Below, piece after piece: positions 50,720-58,845 of a DNA stretch of 58,845 nt. Positions within the stretch are counted from its first letter, which is position 1, and each line of letters begins with the position of its first letter. This DNA is from Phycisphaerae bacterium. Its GTDB lineage: Bacteria > Planctomycetota > Phycisphaerae > UBA1845. The notes under the pieces were generated by a model. The model made no database searches and was not told where the DNA came from. It saw only the letters and a program-made list of their open reading frames with translations. Location: NCBI GenBank assembly GCA_013360585.1, contig JABWBH010000024.1:1-58845 (forward strand), written 5' to 3'. The position numbers and the translations under genes are program-made.

Positions 50720-52114
50720 TCAGGCTTCCTGAAGCCGCGCGGGCATCGGCGCGGACTCGACCCGGTTTTTCCCGGTGTTCTTCGCGTCGTAAAGGGCCTG
50801 ATCGGCGGCCTGAAGGAGACGCTCGGCATCGCGCGGCTCCAGCGCGATCGTGTCGGCGACGCCGATGCTCAGGGTCGTGGGGCATTCGACGTTGTTCTCG
50901 TGCTGCGCGGCGATCAACTCCGCGCTGATGCGTCGGGCGAGCGTCTTCGCCTGCTCGCGGTCCGTGTGCGGAAGGAGGATGACGAACTCGTCGCCGCCGA
51001 AACGCGCCCCCACGTCTGACACGCGCATCTGCCGCCGGATGACCGACGCCGCCAGCACCAGCCGACGGTCGCCCTCGGCGTGCCCAAGACGGTCATTGAC
51101 GGTTTTGAAGTCGTCCACATCGATCATCATGCACGAGATGACGTGTCCGTAGCGCTCCGCCTCCGCGAACCGGCGGCGCAGCATCTCGTCGAAATACCGC
51201 CGGTTGTGAAGTCCGGTCAGGGAGTCGCGCGTCGCCAGGTGCCTCAGCAGCTTCGTCCGCCGCGCGACCCGGCGCTCCAGTTCGTTGTTCAACTGAATCA
51301 GACTTTCATGCGCTCGTTGATGCTGGTCCGCCATCAGATTGAACGTCGCTGACAGCTTCCCGATCTCATCACGCCGGTCGACCCGGCTTCGAACATCCAG
51401 ATAACCGCTGGAAAACGCCGCCATCGCTTCGCAGAGGGCGTTGATCGGGCGCACCAGCCGCCGCACCGCCAGGTAGCTCAGCGGCATGCTGATCAGCACG
51501 ACAATCAGACCCACCCCGGTGAGGAAGTTGACCGTCTGCCGCGTCCAGAGCCCGAACGCCTCCAGCGACGTCGCGATGTGAACGTAACCGAGAACGCCGT
51601 CCCCGCCGCCGACGATCGACTCGAGCCGCCGCACCGGGTAGACGATGCCCGCGAACGCCGGGGATTCCGCCTGCGCCGGGTAGAACTGCGAGACGCCGAT
51701 CGGAATGTCCGTCGCCCCGAGTTGCCACGCCACGGTCACATCCGGAATCTGGCACTGCGCCCGGCGGTGCCACGCAATCGGGCGCCCATCCCGCGAGAAA
51801 AACCGGACGGAAAGGATCGGATCACGCTCCGACACCTCGCGCGCCAGCTCTTTCAAGTGCGCCGGATCCTCGGACTCGAAGTAGGGCGCCGCGGCCAGCG
51901 CCACCGTGTCCGCCAGGCGCAGCGTCTCCTCCGTGTGCTGCTCCTCGAAGAAATTCGTCGTCGCCTTGAAAAGGAACAGACACGCCGCGAGGGACACGGC
52001 CAGCGTCACGCCGACGACGAGGACGGTCGCCCGGCATTGAAGTCCGAGCAGAACTTCCTTCGCCCGCGTTGACTCGCCGATGGCGCGCTGTTTGTCCGGT
52101 GACGGGTCCGACAT
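50720..52114 (-). CDS. Membrane-bound GGDEF diguanylate cyclase (464 aa)
   Basis: Two membrane segments (about 28-48 and 205-227) flank a periplasmic sensor of about 155 residues. A HAMP-like region (RRLVRPINALCEAMAAFSSG) follows, then a coiled coil and a GGDEF domain with an intact GARFGGDEFVILL signature and RDSLTGLHNRRYF. This is a predicted active cyclase making cyclic di-GMP. The inhibitory I-site RxxD pattern is not clear. The ATG at 52114 has a poor ribosome site. The glycosyltransferase gene lies 94 bases upstream on the same strand. Confidence 0.93.
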   Translation of the reverse strand: MSDPSPDKQRAIGESTRAKEVLLGLQCRATVLVVGVTLAVSLAACLFLFKATTNFFEEQHTEETLRLADTVALAAAPYFESEDPAHLKELAREVSERDPILSVRFFSRDGRPIAWHRRAQCQIPDVTVAWQLGATDIPIGVSQFYPAQAESPAFAGIVYPVRRLESIVGGGDGVLGYVHIATSLEAFGLWTRQTVNFLTGVGLIVVLISMPLSYLAVRRLVRPINALCEAMAAFSSGYLDVRSRVDRRDEIGKLSATFNLMADQHQRAHESLIQLNNELERRVARRTKLLRHLATRDSLTGLHNRRYFDEMLRRRFAEAERYGHVISCMMIDVDDFKTVNDRLGHAEGDRRLVLAASVIRRQMRVSDVGARFGGDEFVILLPHTDREQAKTLARRISAELIAAQHENNVECPTTLSIGVADTIALEPRDAERLLQAADQALYDAKNTGKNRVESAPMPARLQEA

Positions 52115-52208
52115 CCTGAAATCTATCGGAACTTCAGGCACACCATTGCACCGCCTTTGTGAGCCGGGGATGTGAGGAGAAGCGTTGTCGGATTTCCCCA
52201 GCTTAAGA

Positions 52209-53291
52209 TCACAGGTATCGCGCAAGCAAGTCGGCAAGATCGCGCATTCTTTGCGCGTATGTATGATCCCTCAGCGTTCGTGCCTGACCGGTGAGCGCCA
52301 GCGCAGCGCACTCGTCCGGCCGGCGCAACAACTCCCTGCAACACGCGACGCATTCCTCCACGGAGGCGTAGGTCAGCACCTCTCGTCCGGGCTCGAAGTA
52401 GTCCGACAGGTTCGTCTTCGCGTCCGTCACCAGCGCCGCGCCCACGCCGGTGGCCTCGAAAAGCCGGCAGTTGTTCGCCAGCGTCTCATTTGCAACGCCG
52501 CCCACGACGATGTCGCCGTGAACGTTCACGGTAATCCGGGATTGCGCCAGCAGGCGGAGCATCCCCAGCCCCCACGCTTCGCCCCCGTGTCGGGCGCGGA
52601 TCGGGGAATCTGGCGACAGGGATTCCGCGCCGTATCCGAACACGCGGATCGGAAGCTCCCGACAAAGCGCCTCGAGAAGTTGTCGGCGACCTTCGTGCAC
52701 CGGTGCGATGCCGCCCACGAACGTGAGGTCGTAACGCTTCTCGATCGGACCGAGAGACTCCAGCGCCTTGAAGTCGAACCCCAGCGCCAGAAACTCGGCA
52801 GGCGTTCCGCAGGCGCGAAAGTGATCCACGATCGGCACCCACGAGGAAACGATCAGACCGTGATGGGCGAAGGTCCGACGCGACGGCATCGAGCAGGCGA
52901 TCTGTCCGGCGATCAGGCGCGTCAGCGGACGGACGTCGCGCCAGACCTCCTCTCCGGCTGCGGCAAGTTCCTGAACGTACACCACGTCCGGCCGAAACAA
53001 CCGGACCTGCTCAAGAAACACCCGGAAGAGTTCAGCGTTGTCCTCACCTGAAGTCGTCAGACCGTGTTCAACCGCCCAGCGGTGCTGAAGGGGAGCGGCG
53101 TTGAGCACCACCGTCCACGCCTCGTGTCCGAGGAGACGCAGTTCGCGGGCGTACGCGTCGCCGGTTCCGAAGAATGCGGACATCAACGCCGCGTGATGTG
53201 CGTCGTAGGTCAGAACTTCCGCATCCGGGCGCCTCCGGTAAAAATCCGCAAGGAACCCGGGGTAATACGAGTCGGCGATCAGGATGCGCAT
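52209..53291 (-). CDS. CgeB-like glycosyltransferase (360 aa)
   Basis: The protein starts RILIADSYYPGFLADFYRR and shows FRPDVVYVQELA, RYDLTFVGGIAPVHEGRRQLLE, ITVNVHGDIVVGGVANETLAN and LFEATGVGAALVTDAKTNL. The last two strings fit the donor-binding half of CgeB/YkvP-like GT-B transferases. The sugar and acceptor are unknown. It is cytosolic. A cell-surface role is likely given the wecB gene elsewhere in the window, but they are far apart. Confidence 0.85.
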   Translation of the reverse strand: MRILIADSYYPGFLADFYRRRPDAEVLTYDAHHAALMSAFFGTGDAYARELRLLGHEAWTVVLNAAPLQHRWAVEHGLTTSGEDNAELFRVFLEQVRLFRPDVVYVQELAAAGEEVWRDVRPLTRLIAGQIACSMPSRRTFAHHGLIVSSWVPIVDHFRACGTPAEFLALGFDFKALESLGPIEKRYDLTFVGGIAPVHEGRRQLLEALCRELPIRVFGYGAESLSPDSPIRARHGGEAWGLGMLRLLAQSRITVNVHGDIVVGGVANETLANNCRLFEATGVGAALVTDAKTNLSDYFEPGREVLTYASVEECVACCRELLRRPDECAALALTGQARTLRDHTYAQRMRDLADLLARYL

Positions 53292-53324
53292 CGAACCGCG
53301 AACCTTCCCCTTCGGAACCGCCGA

Positions 53325-54227
53325 TCACCGCTTCTTCATGCCGTCCACCACGATGCCGACCCAGACGTCAGGCTGCATGAACCCCTGACCCCACTTGGCA
53401 TCGAGGTCGCGCGTCGGTTTCGCGGCGACGATTTCCTCCCGGCTTTTTCCCGCCTTGACCAGCGGGGCGATCGCGTCGCGCGCGGCGATCAGCATCGCCC
53501 GGTACGCCTTGAGTTCCGCGACGCCGGAAAGCGGTCCGTGTCCCGGGATGATCTTCGTGTCTTCGGCGCAGAGCGCGAGGACGCGGTCCGCCGCGCCGAT
53601 CATGCCTTCCAGACTGCCGCCGTGGTCGGTGTCGATGAAGGGGTACATCCCGTTGAAGTAGATGTCACCGGTGTGAACGACGTTGGCACGCTTGAAATGA
53701 ATGACGCTGTCCCCGTCGGTGTGCGCGGGAGAAACATGCAGCACGCGGATTTCGTCGCCGTTCCAGTGAAACGTCAGAGACTCGGCGAACGTCACGACCG
53801 GAAGCGCTTTCGGCGGCGACGCCGGCACGCGCTGCTTGAACGCCTCAAGGAACTGGTCGGAACTCATCGCCTTGCGCACGTTCTCATGCGCGACGATGAT
53901 CGCCCCGGCCTTGCCGAAGTTTTCGTTCCCGCCGGTGTGGTCGAAGTGCCAGTGCGTGTTAATGAGGAACTTGACCGGTTCCGTCGAGAGCTTCGCGACC
54001 GCGGCGGCGATCTTGTCGGTGAGCGGGGCGAATTGATCGTCGATCATGAACGCGCCGTCGGATCCGACGGACAGCCCGATGTTGCCCCCGGCTCCGGTCA
54101 GCATGTACACGCCGTCCCGGACCAGTTCAGGTTTGATCTCGACCTGGGAGAAGTCTCGATCCTGACCCCGAGCACCCACGCACACGACGCACCATCCCGC
54201 GCCGATCAACACGCTTCGTCGCATCAT
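53325..54227 (-). CDS. Exported metallo-beta-lactamase-fold hydrolase (300 aa)
   Basis: A hydrophobic signal (residues 4-20, ending GARGQ) precedes the metal motif THWHFDHTGGNE, then HVSPAHTDGDSVIHF and GDIYFNGMYPF and a last histidine in IIPGHGPLSG. These are the ligands of the MBL fold. The long C-terminal helix pair (REEIVAAKPTRDLD) is typical of the periplasmic SoxH/CphA-like branch, whose members are often not true lactamases. The ATG pair at 54224-54227 follows GGAGAGAAG. It is divergent from the amine oxidase gene. Confidence 0.9.
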   Translation of the reverse strand: MMRRSVLIGAGWCVVCVGARGQDRDFSQVEIKPELVRDGVYMLTGAGGNIGLSVGSDGAFMIDDQFAPLTDKIAAAVAKLSTEPVKFLINTHWHFDHTGGNENFGKAGAIIVAHENVRKAMSSDQFLEAFKQRVPASPPKALPVVTFAESLTFHWNGDEIRVLHVSPAHTDGDSVIHFKRANVVHTGDIYFNGMYPFIDTDHGGSLEGMIGAADRVLALCAEDTKIIPGHGPLSGVAELKAYRAMLIAARDAIAPLVKAGKSREEIVAAKPTRDLDAKWGQGFMQPDVWVGIVVDGMKKR

Positions 54228-54506
54228 GATTCGCTTCTCTCCGCCCACGTTACCGAAAACAACACACCCCGCACGGTGCCGAGGACGCTTTTCCTCCCCG
54301 TCGCCGGCGGCACTCCGGTTCGCGCCGGTCTTGTACCCGCCCCCGCGCCGATGTGCCAGCATCCGCCCGGTGCGGGCGATCCGGTGGTTCGCCGGAGTGG
54401 ATGACCGTTGCCGACGGGAGCCGATGCCGGTATTCATCTGGGCGCCGTCCCGGCGCGGGGCGGGAGTGCGGCTCTTTTTTTTAAGGTGTTTTTGCGGAGC
54501 ACAAGC

Positions 54507-55991
54507 ATGTCACGCTCAATTTATGCCCGGCTTTCGCAGCGGTTCGGTCGGCGGGTGGATGCGGTCACACGTCGTGAGATGCTTCGATCGTCGCTGGCGG
54601 CGTCAGCGGGCGTTCTGCTCAGCGGCACGCCGGCGCGGGCCCTCCTGCGACAGGAGACGCGGAAGCGGAGCGTCATCGTCGTCGGCGCGGGCTTCGCGGG
54701 GCTGGCGGCTGCGCACGAACTTGCCGCCGCCGGTTACGACGTCACCGTCGTCGAAGCCCGCGGACGCATCGGCGGGCGTGTGCTGAGCTTTTCCGACATG
54801 ATCCCCGGAAAAAACATGGAGGGCGGCGCGGAACTGATCGGCAGCAACCACCCCACCTGGGTCGCCTACGCAAAAAAGTTCGGACTCGAATTCCTCGACG
54901 TAACCGAAGCCGAGGATCTCGAGTTCCCGATCCTGATCGGCGGCAAGCGCCTCGACGCGGATGCGGCGGAGGCGCTCTGGGAGGAGATGGACGCGGTGAT
55001 GTCGCGGATGAACGCCGACGCGCTGCCGATCGACGCCGAGCAACCGTGGAAAAGCCCCAACGCCGTCGAGTTGGATAAGAAAACCGTCGGCGACTGGCTC
55101 GCGGCGCAGGAAGTGTCGGATATCACCCGTGACGGGCTTAAGGCTTTGCTGGAAGGCGACAACGGCGCGGCGTTGTCACGCCAGAGCTACCTCGGGATGC
55201 TCGCTCAGGTCAAGGGCGGGGGCGTTGAGGCGTACTGGACGGAGAGCGAAGTCTACCGTTGCAAGGGGGGCAATCAGCAACTCGCCTTCAAACTGGTGGA
55301 GGCGATCGGAAAGGACCGGGTCGTCCTCAGCCTGCCCGCAAAGCAGATCAAGGTTCTGCCCGACAAGGTGGAGGTTCGCTGCGCCGACGGTCGAACGATC
55401 ACCGCCGACGACCTGATCCTCGCCACACCGCCGACGGTCTGGAACAAGGTCGAGATCAGCCCGCCGCTGCCGGCAACCCTTAAGCCTCAGATGGGGACCA
55501 ACATTAAGTATCTCGCGGCGCTGAAGTCGCGGTTCTGGGTGGAAAAGGGACTTGCCCCGGACTCCCTGACTGACGGACCGATCAGCATGACCTGGGAGGG
55601 GACGGACAACCAGCCCGCCGAGGGACAGGCGGGGCTGGTTGCGTTTTCCGGCGGACCGGCTGCGGAGGCGTGCCGGGCACAGTCGTCAAAGGACAAGGAC
55701 GCTTATTATAAACCAAAACTTGAAGAGATTTACCCAGGGTTCTCAGATGCGTTCGTCTCAGCGCGATTCATGGACTGGCCCGGGGACGTCTGGACGATGG
55801 GGGGATACTCATTCCCGGCGCCCGGGGAGGTGACGGGGCAGGGACCGCTGCTGGAGAAGGGGCTTGGTCGTCTGCATTTCGCCGGCGAGCATGTCTGCTA
55901 CAAGTTCGTCGGATACATGGAGGGAGCCCTCAACTCCGGGGCGACGGTAGCGCGTCGGCTGGCGGTCCGCGACGGCGTGATCAAAGGATAG
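54507..55991 (+). CDS. Exported flavin amine oxidase family protein (494 aa)
   Basis: The FAD-binding start VIVVGAGFAGLAAAHELAAA and VVEARGRIGGRVLSF (about 51-85), a substrate-domain GNQQLAFKLVEAI and the final HFAGEHVCYKFVGYMEGAL with SGATVARRL fit the monoamine-oxidase family. The N-terminus (TRREMLRSSLAASAGVLL) is a Tat-type signal with twin Arg, so it should be exported folded with FAD. Substrate unknown. Eight T then AAGG lie just before; GGAG is upstream of the ATG at 54507. Confidence 0.92.
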   Translation: MSRSIYARLSQRFGRRVDAVTRREMLRSSLAASAGVLLSGTPARALLRQETRKRSVIVVGAGFAGLAAAHELAAAGYDVTVVEARGRIGGRVLSFSDMIPGKNMEGGAELIGSNHPTWVAYAKKFGLEFLDVTEAEDLEFPILIGGKRLDADAAEALWEEMDAVMSRMNADALPIDAEQPWKSPNAVELDKKTVGDWLAAQEVSDITRDGLKALLEGDNGAALSRQSYLGMLAQVKGGGVEAYWTESEVYRCKGGNQQLAFKLVEAIGKDRVVLSLPAKQIKVLPDKVEVRCADGRTITADDLILATPPTVWNKVEISPPLPATLKPQMGTNIKYLAALKSRFWVEKGLAPDSLTDGPISMTWEGTDNQPAEGQAGLVAFSGGPAAEACRAQSSKDKDAYYKPKLEEIYPGFSDAFVSARFMDWPGDVWTMGGYSFPAPGEVTGQGPLLEKGLGRLHFAGEHVCYKFVGYMEGALNSGATVARRLAVRDGVIKG

Positions 55992-55999
55992 CCGGGGCG

Positions 56000-56027
56000 T
56001 TGCGTGCGCCGGAAAACCTGTTAAGAT
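56000..56027 (+). promoter_or_regulatory. Candidate promoter of the TPR/alpha-CTD gene
   Basis: TTGCGT (56000-56005) and TAAGAT (56022-56027) are separated by 16 bases. They sit about 113 bases before the ATG at 56141, just after the amine oxidase stop. Confidence 0.4.
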
Positions 56028-56140
56028 TCCTCACTTCCTGAGAAACGACACCACTTGAGCGATGGCGACGGACCCACGGTCGCGCGTTGGATCGCGCGAT
56101 GCGGGGGTTTTGTCGTCAATGACGAGGGGGATTCCCATCT

Positions 56141-57118
56141 ATGCCGATGACACTGGATGAGGTGGCGACGCTCATCGAGACGGGAGAACTGGACAAGGCG
56201 GAGCGCCAGCTTTCCGCGTCATCTTCCTCGACCGAGGATGCGGTTCGGCGTCTGCTGCTGAAGGGACAGCTTCACGAGCGGCGCGGCGAAGTGGAGCGGG
56301 CGTTGGCGGCGTACGAAGAGGCGCTCCAGTTGGATCCGGATCACGCTGAATGCGCCTTCCACGCAGCCTATCTGCATGACCTTCGAGGCAACGACGAGGA
56401 GGCGATCCACCTCTACGAGTTGTGTACGTCCGCGCCGCCGATTTCGATCAACGCCCTGCTCAATCTCGCGCTGCTTTACGAGGATGTCGGGCGTTACGAG
56501 GAGGCTCGCTCCTGTCTCGAAAGCGTTCTCGACGAGCACCCCGAGCATCCGCGCGCTCTGCTGTTTCTGAAAGATCTGCGCGCTACGATGACGATGGTGG
56601 TCAGCGACGACCCGTCACGGCAGACCGGAGATCACGGCGGGATCCTCGACATGGCCCTGGCGGACTTCGAGTTAAGCGTTCGAAGCCGCAATTGCCTGCG
56701 GCAGATGAACATTCACACGGTCGGGGATATCCTTCGCATCACGGAGCCGGAGCTGCTGGCGTTCAAGAATTTCGGGGAGACCTCCCTGAACGAAATCAAG
56801 GCGATCCTGGCAAGCCGAGGGTTGGCGATCGGGCAGCTCGTCACCCGTCCGACTCCCTTGGAGCCCGACACGACTGCGGTGGCGGCGCCGATCGTTCCCG
56901 AGGGCGATCCGGCCCTGCTGCATCAATCCGTGGCAACCCTGGAGCTTTCAGTCCGCGCGCGGCGATGTCTCCAGCGCCTCGGCATTACGACGATCAGTGA
57001 ATTGGTCAGCCGCACCGAAGCTGAACTGCTGGCGACCAAGAATTTCGGACAGACGTCCCTAGACGAAATCCGTCGAGAGCTGGGACAGCGCGGACTGCAC
57101 CTGCGGGCGCACCGCTGA
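56141..57118 (+). CDS. TPR protein with two RNA polymerase alpha-CTD-like domains (325 aa)
   Basis: Three or four TPR helices occupy about 14-150 (KGQLHERRGEVERALAAYEE, NLALLYEDVGRYEEARSC). Two domains follow: LADFELSVRSRNCLRQMNIH with LLAFKNFGETSLNEIKAILA, and TLELSVRARRCLQRLGITT with LLATKNFGQTSLDEIRREL. These closely match the E. coli alpha-CTD (ELTVRSANCL, SLTEIKDVLASRGL). In domain 1 the DNA-contact Arg and Asn are kept; in domain 2 the Asn is Arg. No alpha NTD is present, so it is not a polymerase subunit. It may bind UP elements or compete with alpha. The start has a GAGGGGG site. Confidence 0.88.
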   Translation: MPMTLDEVATLIETGELDKAERQLSASSSSTEDAVRRLLLKGQLHERRGEVERALAAYEEALQLDPDHAECAFHAAYLHDLRGNDEEAIHLYELCTSAPPISINALLNLALLYEDVGRYEEARSCLESVLDEHPEHPRALLFLKDLRATMTMVVSDDPSRQTGDHGGILDMALADFELSVRSRNCLRQMNIHTVGDILRITEPELLAFKNFGETSLNEIKAILASRGLAIGQLVTRPTPLEPDTTAVAAPIVPEGDPALLHQSVATLELSVRARRCLQRLGITTISELVSRTEAELLATKNFGQTSLDEIRRELGQRGLHLRAHR

Positions 57119-57191
57119 CGTTCGGCCGTCGCGGTCCACGAATCCGCCTCCGCTCAACCGGAACGCGTCCAGGAGAGAGGGAGACCTCGCC

Positions 57192-58460
57192 GTGCGCGTA
57201 TCCCGTTTTGCGCAAACCTGTTGCTGCGGCTTCGTGGCCGTTACGACCGTCGTCGCGGCCGAGGGCTGCGACCGCAGTGCGGCAGACGCCTCCGCCGCGC
57301 GAGCGACCGAGGCGACCCGCACGCCGCGTCCGATCCGGGTGCTGATCCACAGCGGTCTGAAAGGCCTGCGGGTCCGAGCGGATCGAGGGGGCGACATTCT
57401 CGATGCGTCGACGCAGCAGACTCTTCTGACTTTGTCTCCCCGGACCTGGGCGCCGTTGGCGTGCGGCGAATCCGGGGTGTGGACGATCGCGGGACGGGAG
57501 TTCTCCGCCGACGACCTTCTTATCCGATCGTCGTCCGCCGATCCGATCTGGGCCCTGACCGCAACGGACCCCGACGACTCCGTTCCCCTCCGACTCCCCG
57601 GGCGGGTTTGGCTCGACGGCGGCGACGGCGGGGCGGCGTTGATCAACGAACTCGACCTCGAGGAATACGTTGCGTGCGTCGCCGCTCGCGAGGTTCGCGC
57701 GGATTTTCATGCCGAAGCCTTCGCCGCGCAGACGATCCTCTGCCGCACGTTCGCGTTGTGTCAGATGCGCGCCCGGGAAACGCAACGCTACGATGTGATC
57801 GCCTCCGAAGGCTCGCAGGTCTACGCCGGTCTCGATGACGGGCCCGCCGGGCGCAAAGCCCGGGAGGCGGCGCTCCGCACGCGCGGACTGGTGTGCGTCG
57901 CCGCCCGCGACGGACGCGAGGACATCTTCCCGACGTATTACAGCGCGGCCTGCGGAGGCGCGTCGCAGTCGGCGTGGGAGTTTGTTCCTTCGGAGAAGGT
58001 CCAGCCGCTGCGCGGCCTGGTGACGTGTGATTACTGCCGCATTGCCCCGGAGGGAGTGTACCGGTGGGGACCGGTCGAGGTGGACGAGACCGCGGTCCGC
58101 GAGGCGCTGGTTCGGCGTTACCCGGAACTTCCTGCGCTGGGTCGACTCAAATCCGTCGAGGTTCGTTCGCGGACGGAGCTGGGGCGACCGCTTTCGCTGG
58201 TTCTCACGGACGAGGCGGGTCGCTCCGCAAACGTTCTTGCGGAACATTTGCGCCTGGCGGTCGGAAGCCGCCTGATGCGAAGCACGGACTGTCAGATCCG
58301 ACTCGACGGTCACCTGCTTCGTTTCGACGCCGGACAGGGCTTCGGCCACGGTCTGGGGCTGTGCCAGTGGGGCATGCAGGGACAGGCGCTTTCCGGACAC
58401 AAGGCCGCCGACATTCTGCGTTATTACTTCCCCGAATCATCACTGGTCCGCGCATATTAA
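57192..58460 (+). CDS. SpoIID/LytB-domain protein (422 aa)
   Basis: A signal with a possible lipobox (AAEGC, about Cys26) exports it. The SpoIID domain shows LDLEEYVACVAAREVRADF, then AAQTILCRTFALCQM, YSAACGGASQSAWEF and HGLGLCQWGMQGQALSGH near the end. SpoIID is a lytic transglycosylase acting on murein stripped of peptides in sporulating firmicutes; relatives in other bacteria act on the cell wall. This bacterium shows no sporulation genes. A GTG at 57192 with GGGAGACCTCGCC upstream starts it. Confidence 0.9.
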   Translation: MRVSRFAQTCCCGFVAVTTVVAAEGCDRSAADASAARATEATRTPRPIRVLIHSGLKGLRVRADRGGDILDASTQQTLLTLSPRTWAPLACGESGVWTIAGREFSADDLLIRSSSADPIWALTATDPDDSVPLRLPGRVWLDGGDGGAALINELDLEEYVACVAAREVRADFHAEAFAAQTILCRTFALCQMRARETQRYDVIASEGSQVYAGLDDGPAGRKAREAALRTRGLVCVAARDGREDIFPTYYSAACGGASQSAWEFVPSEKVQPLRGLVTCDYCRIAPEGVYRWGPVEVDETAVREALVRRYPELPALGRLKSVEVRSRTELGRPLSLVLTDEAGRSANVLAEHLRLAVGSRLMRSTDCQIRLDGHLLRFDAGQGFGHGLGLCQWGMQGQALSGHKAADILRYYFPESSLVRAY

Positions 58461-58751
58461 CGAGGCGCATCACGGCCCGTTGAAAAAGGGGTGCGCCTCC
58501 CTCCGGGAGGCGAATTTCATCGAGAAAACCGGCATCACAAAGACCGATCCCGGGTGTTCAACAGGCGGATAAAGGCGCTTCGCCCGGCACGCCTTTGATC
58601 AACATCGGACTGAACCAGCAGGAGGTAGACTGGGTGAAGCAGAAAGAGAACGTAGCCTCTCGAAAATCTACAACGGACTCTGATGCGCGGTGTTCTGGAG
58701 GTTCTGTCGTGATGACGCAACGTGCGCCGGCGTCCGGGAGAAACGACGGGC
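58461..58751 (+). other. Intergenic region with a hairpin
   Basis: The region after the SpoIID-like gene has no credible reading frame. It holds a strong hairpin (58494-58512) and otherwise shows nothing. Confidence 0.4.
58494..58512. terminator. GC hairpin, terminator-like
   Basis: CGCCTCCC and GGGAGGCG form an 8-bp stem with a 3-base loop. It is followed by AATTTC rather than a clean T run, so it may be a repeat-type hairpin instead of a terminator. Confidence 0.55.
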
Positions 58752-58845
58752 GTGGGCATCGCCGTGGCGGCGCTGGTGGGCAAGTCGATCGGGCGCGGGG
58801 ACTTCGAGCGCCCCGTGCGCGAGGTCCGCGGGGCGATGGCGCTGG
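58752..58845 (+). CDS. Possible MATE-family transporter fragment, cut by the window edge
   Basis: The frame reads VGIAVAALVGKSIGRGDFER and continues to the edge. This resembles the conserved early segment of MATE efflux proteins (AVATLVGQALGAGDPERAE type). A normal MATE protein has roughly 60 residues before this point, but the frame has a stop at 58713-58715, so either the gene's N-terminus is lost or a frame break lies upstream. No start site is convincing. Confidence 0.4.
   Translation, partial: MGIAVAALVGKSIGRGDFERPVREVRGAMAL

Noticed and set aside
57192-58460. SpoIID as evidence of sporulation
   Set aside because: SpoIID-domain proteins occur in many non-sporulating bacteria, and no other sporulation gene is present.

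Overview
The window is GC-rich, densely coded bacterial chromosome that most resembles a planctomycete. The evidence is a WD40 protein with a Planctomycete-type cytochrome c segment, two pseudopilin-like proteins with the FTLIELL prepilin signal, a TPR protein ending in two RNA polymerase alpha-CTD-like domains, many predicted exported or lipid-anchored proteins, and dispersed GC hairpins between genes. No rRNA, tRNA, CRISPR array or insertion sequence was found. Assignments come from reading the sequence and recognising motifs; no database search was run.

Region 1 (about 0.2-8.9 kb, all minus strand) is the most unusual. It holds three different helical proteins that look like ESCRT-III/Snf7-type membrane-remodelling subunits (515-1126, 1803-2405, 3140-4660). 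The largest carries a winged helix before the ESCRT-III-like part, an order recalling eukaryotic CHMP7. Around them lie a PspC protein, a TM2-like membrane protein, a membrane zinc-ribbon protein, a Ser/Thr kinase ending in two zinc ribbons, a multi-pass membrane protein and the WD40/cytochrome protein. I read this as a candidate kinase-linked envelope-remodelling module.

Region 2 (9-22 kb) carries a hydrolase, an exported MsrB-MsrA fusion, a PQQ-type sugar dehydrogenase, an S66 peptidase followed by a methyltransferase, BtpA- and GroES-like proteins, an exported TldD-like protease and a partner lacking the metal motif on either side of a pseudopilin, and LarE. Region 3 (22-36 kb) has a repeat-rich spacer, PepT, a DUF433/DUF5615 toxin-antitoxin-like pair, an HDOD protein, an epimerase, an orphan PaaB/PaaC pair, a lone phage-terminase-like gene, glutamate dehydrogenase, LutC, an SDR, a perfect 20-bp palindrome and an AdoMet-decarboxylase-like gene.

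Region 4 (36-44 kb) starts with a restriction-modification pair of the PaeR7I/XhoI type. Its methylase is disrupted in the middle by two compensating shifts at G runs. WecB, a phosphoacceptor-less LuxR-type regulator, an NSS transporter with a 43-residue partner, and a run of small envelope proteins follow. Region 5 (44-58.8 kb) has a large DUF4091/CBM9-like lipoprotein, a second pseudopilin, an outer-membrane barrel, a GGDEF protein, a CgeB-like glycosyltransferase, an exported metallo-beta-lactamase-fold protein, an exported flavin amine oxidase, the TPR/alpha-CTD protein, a SpoIID-like protein and, at the edge, a MATE-like fragment.
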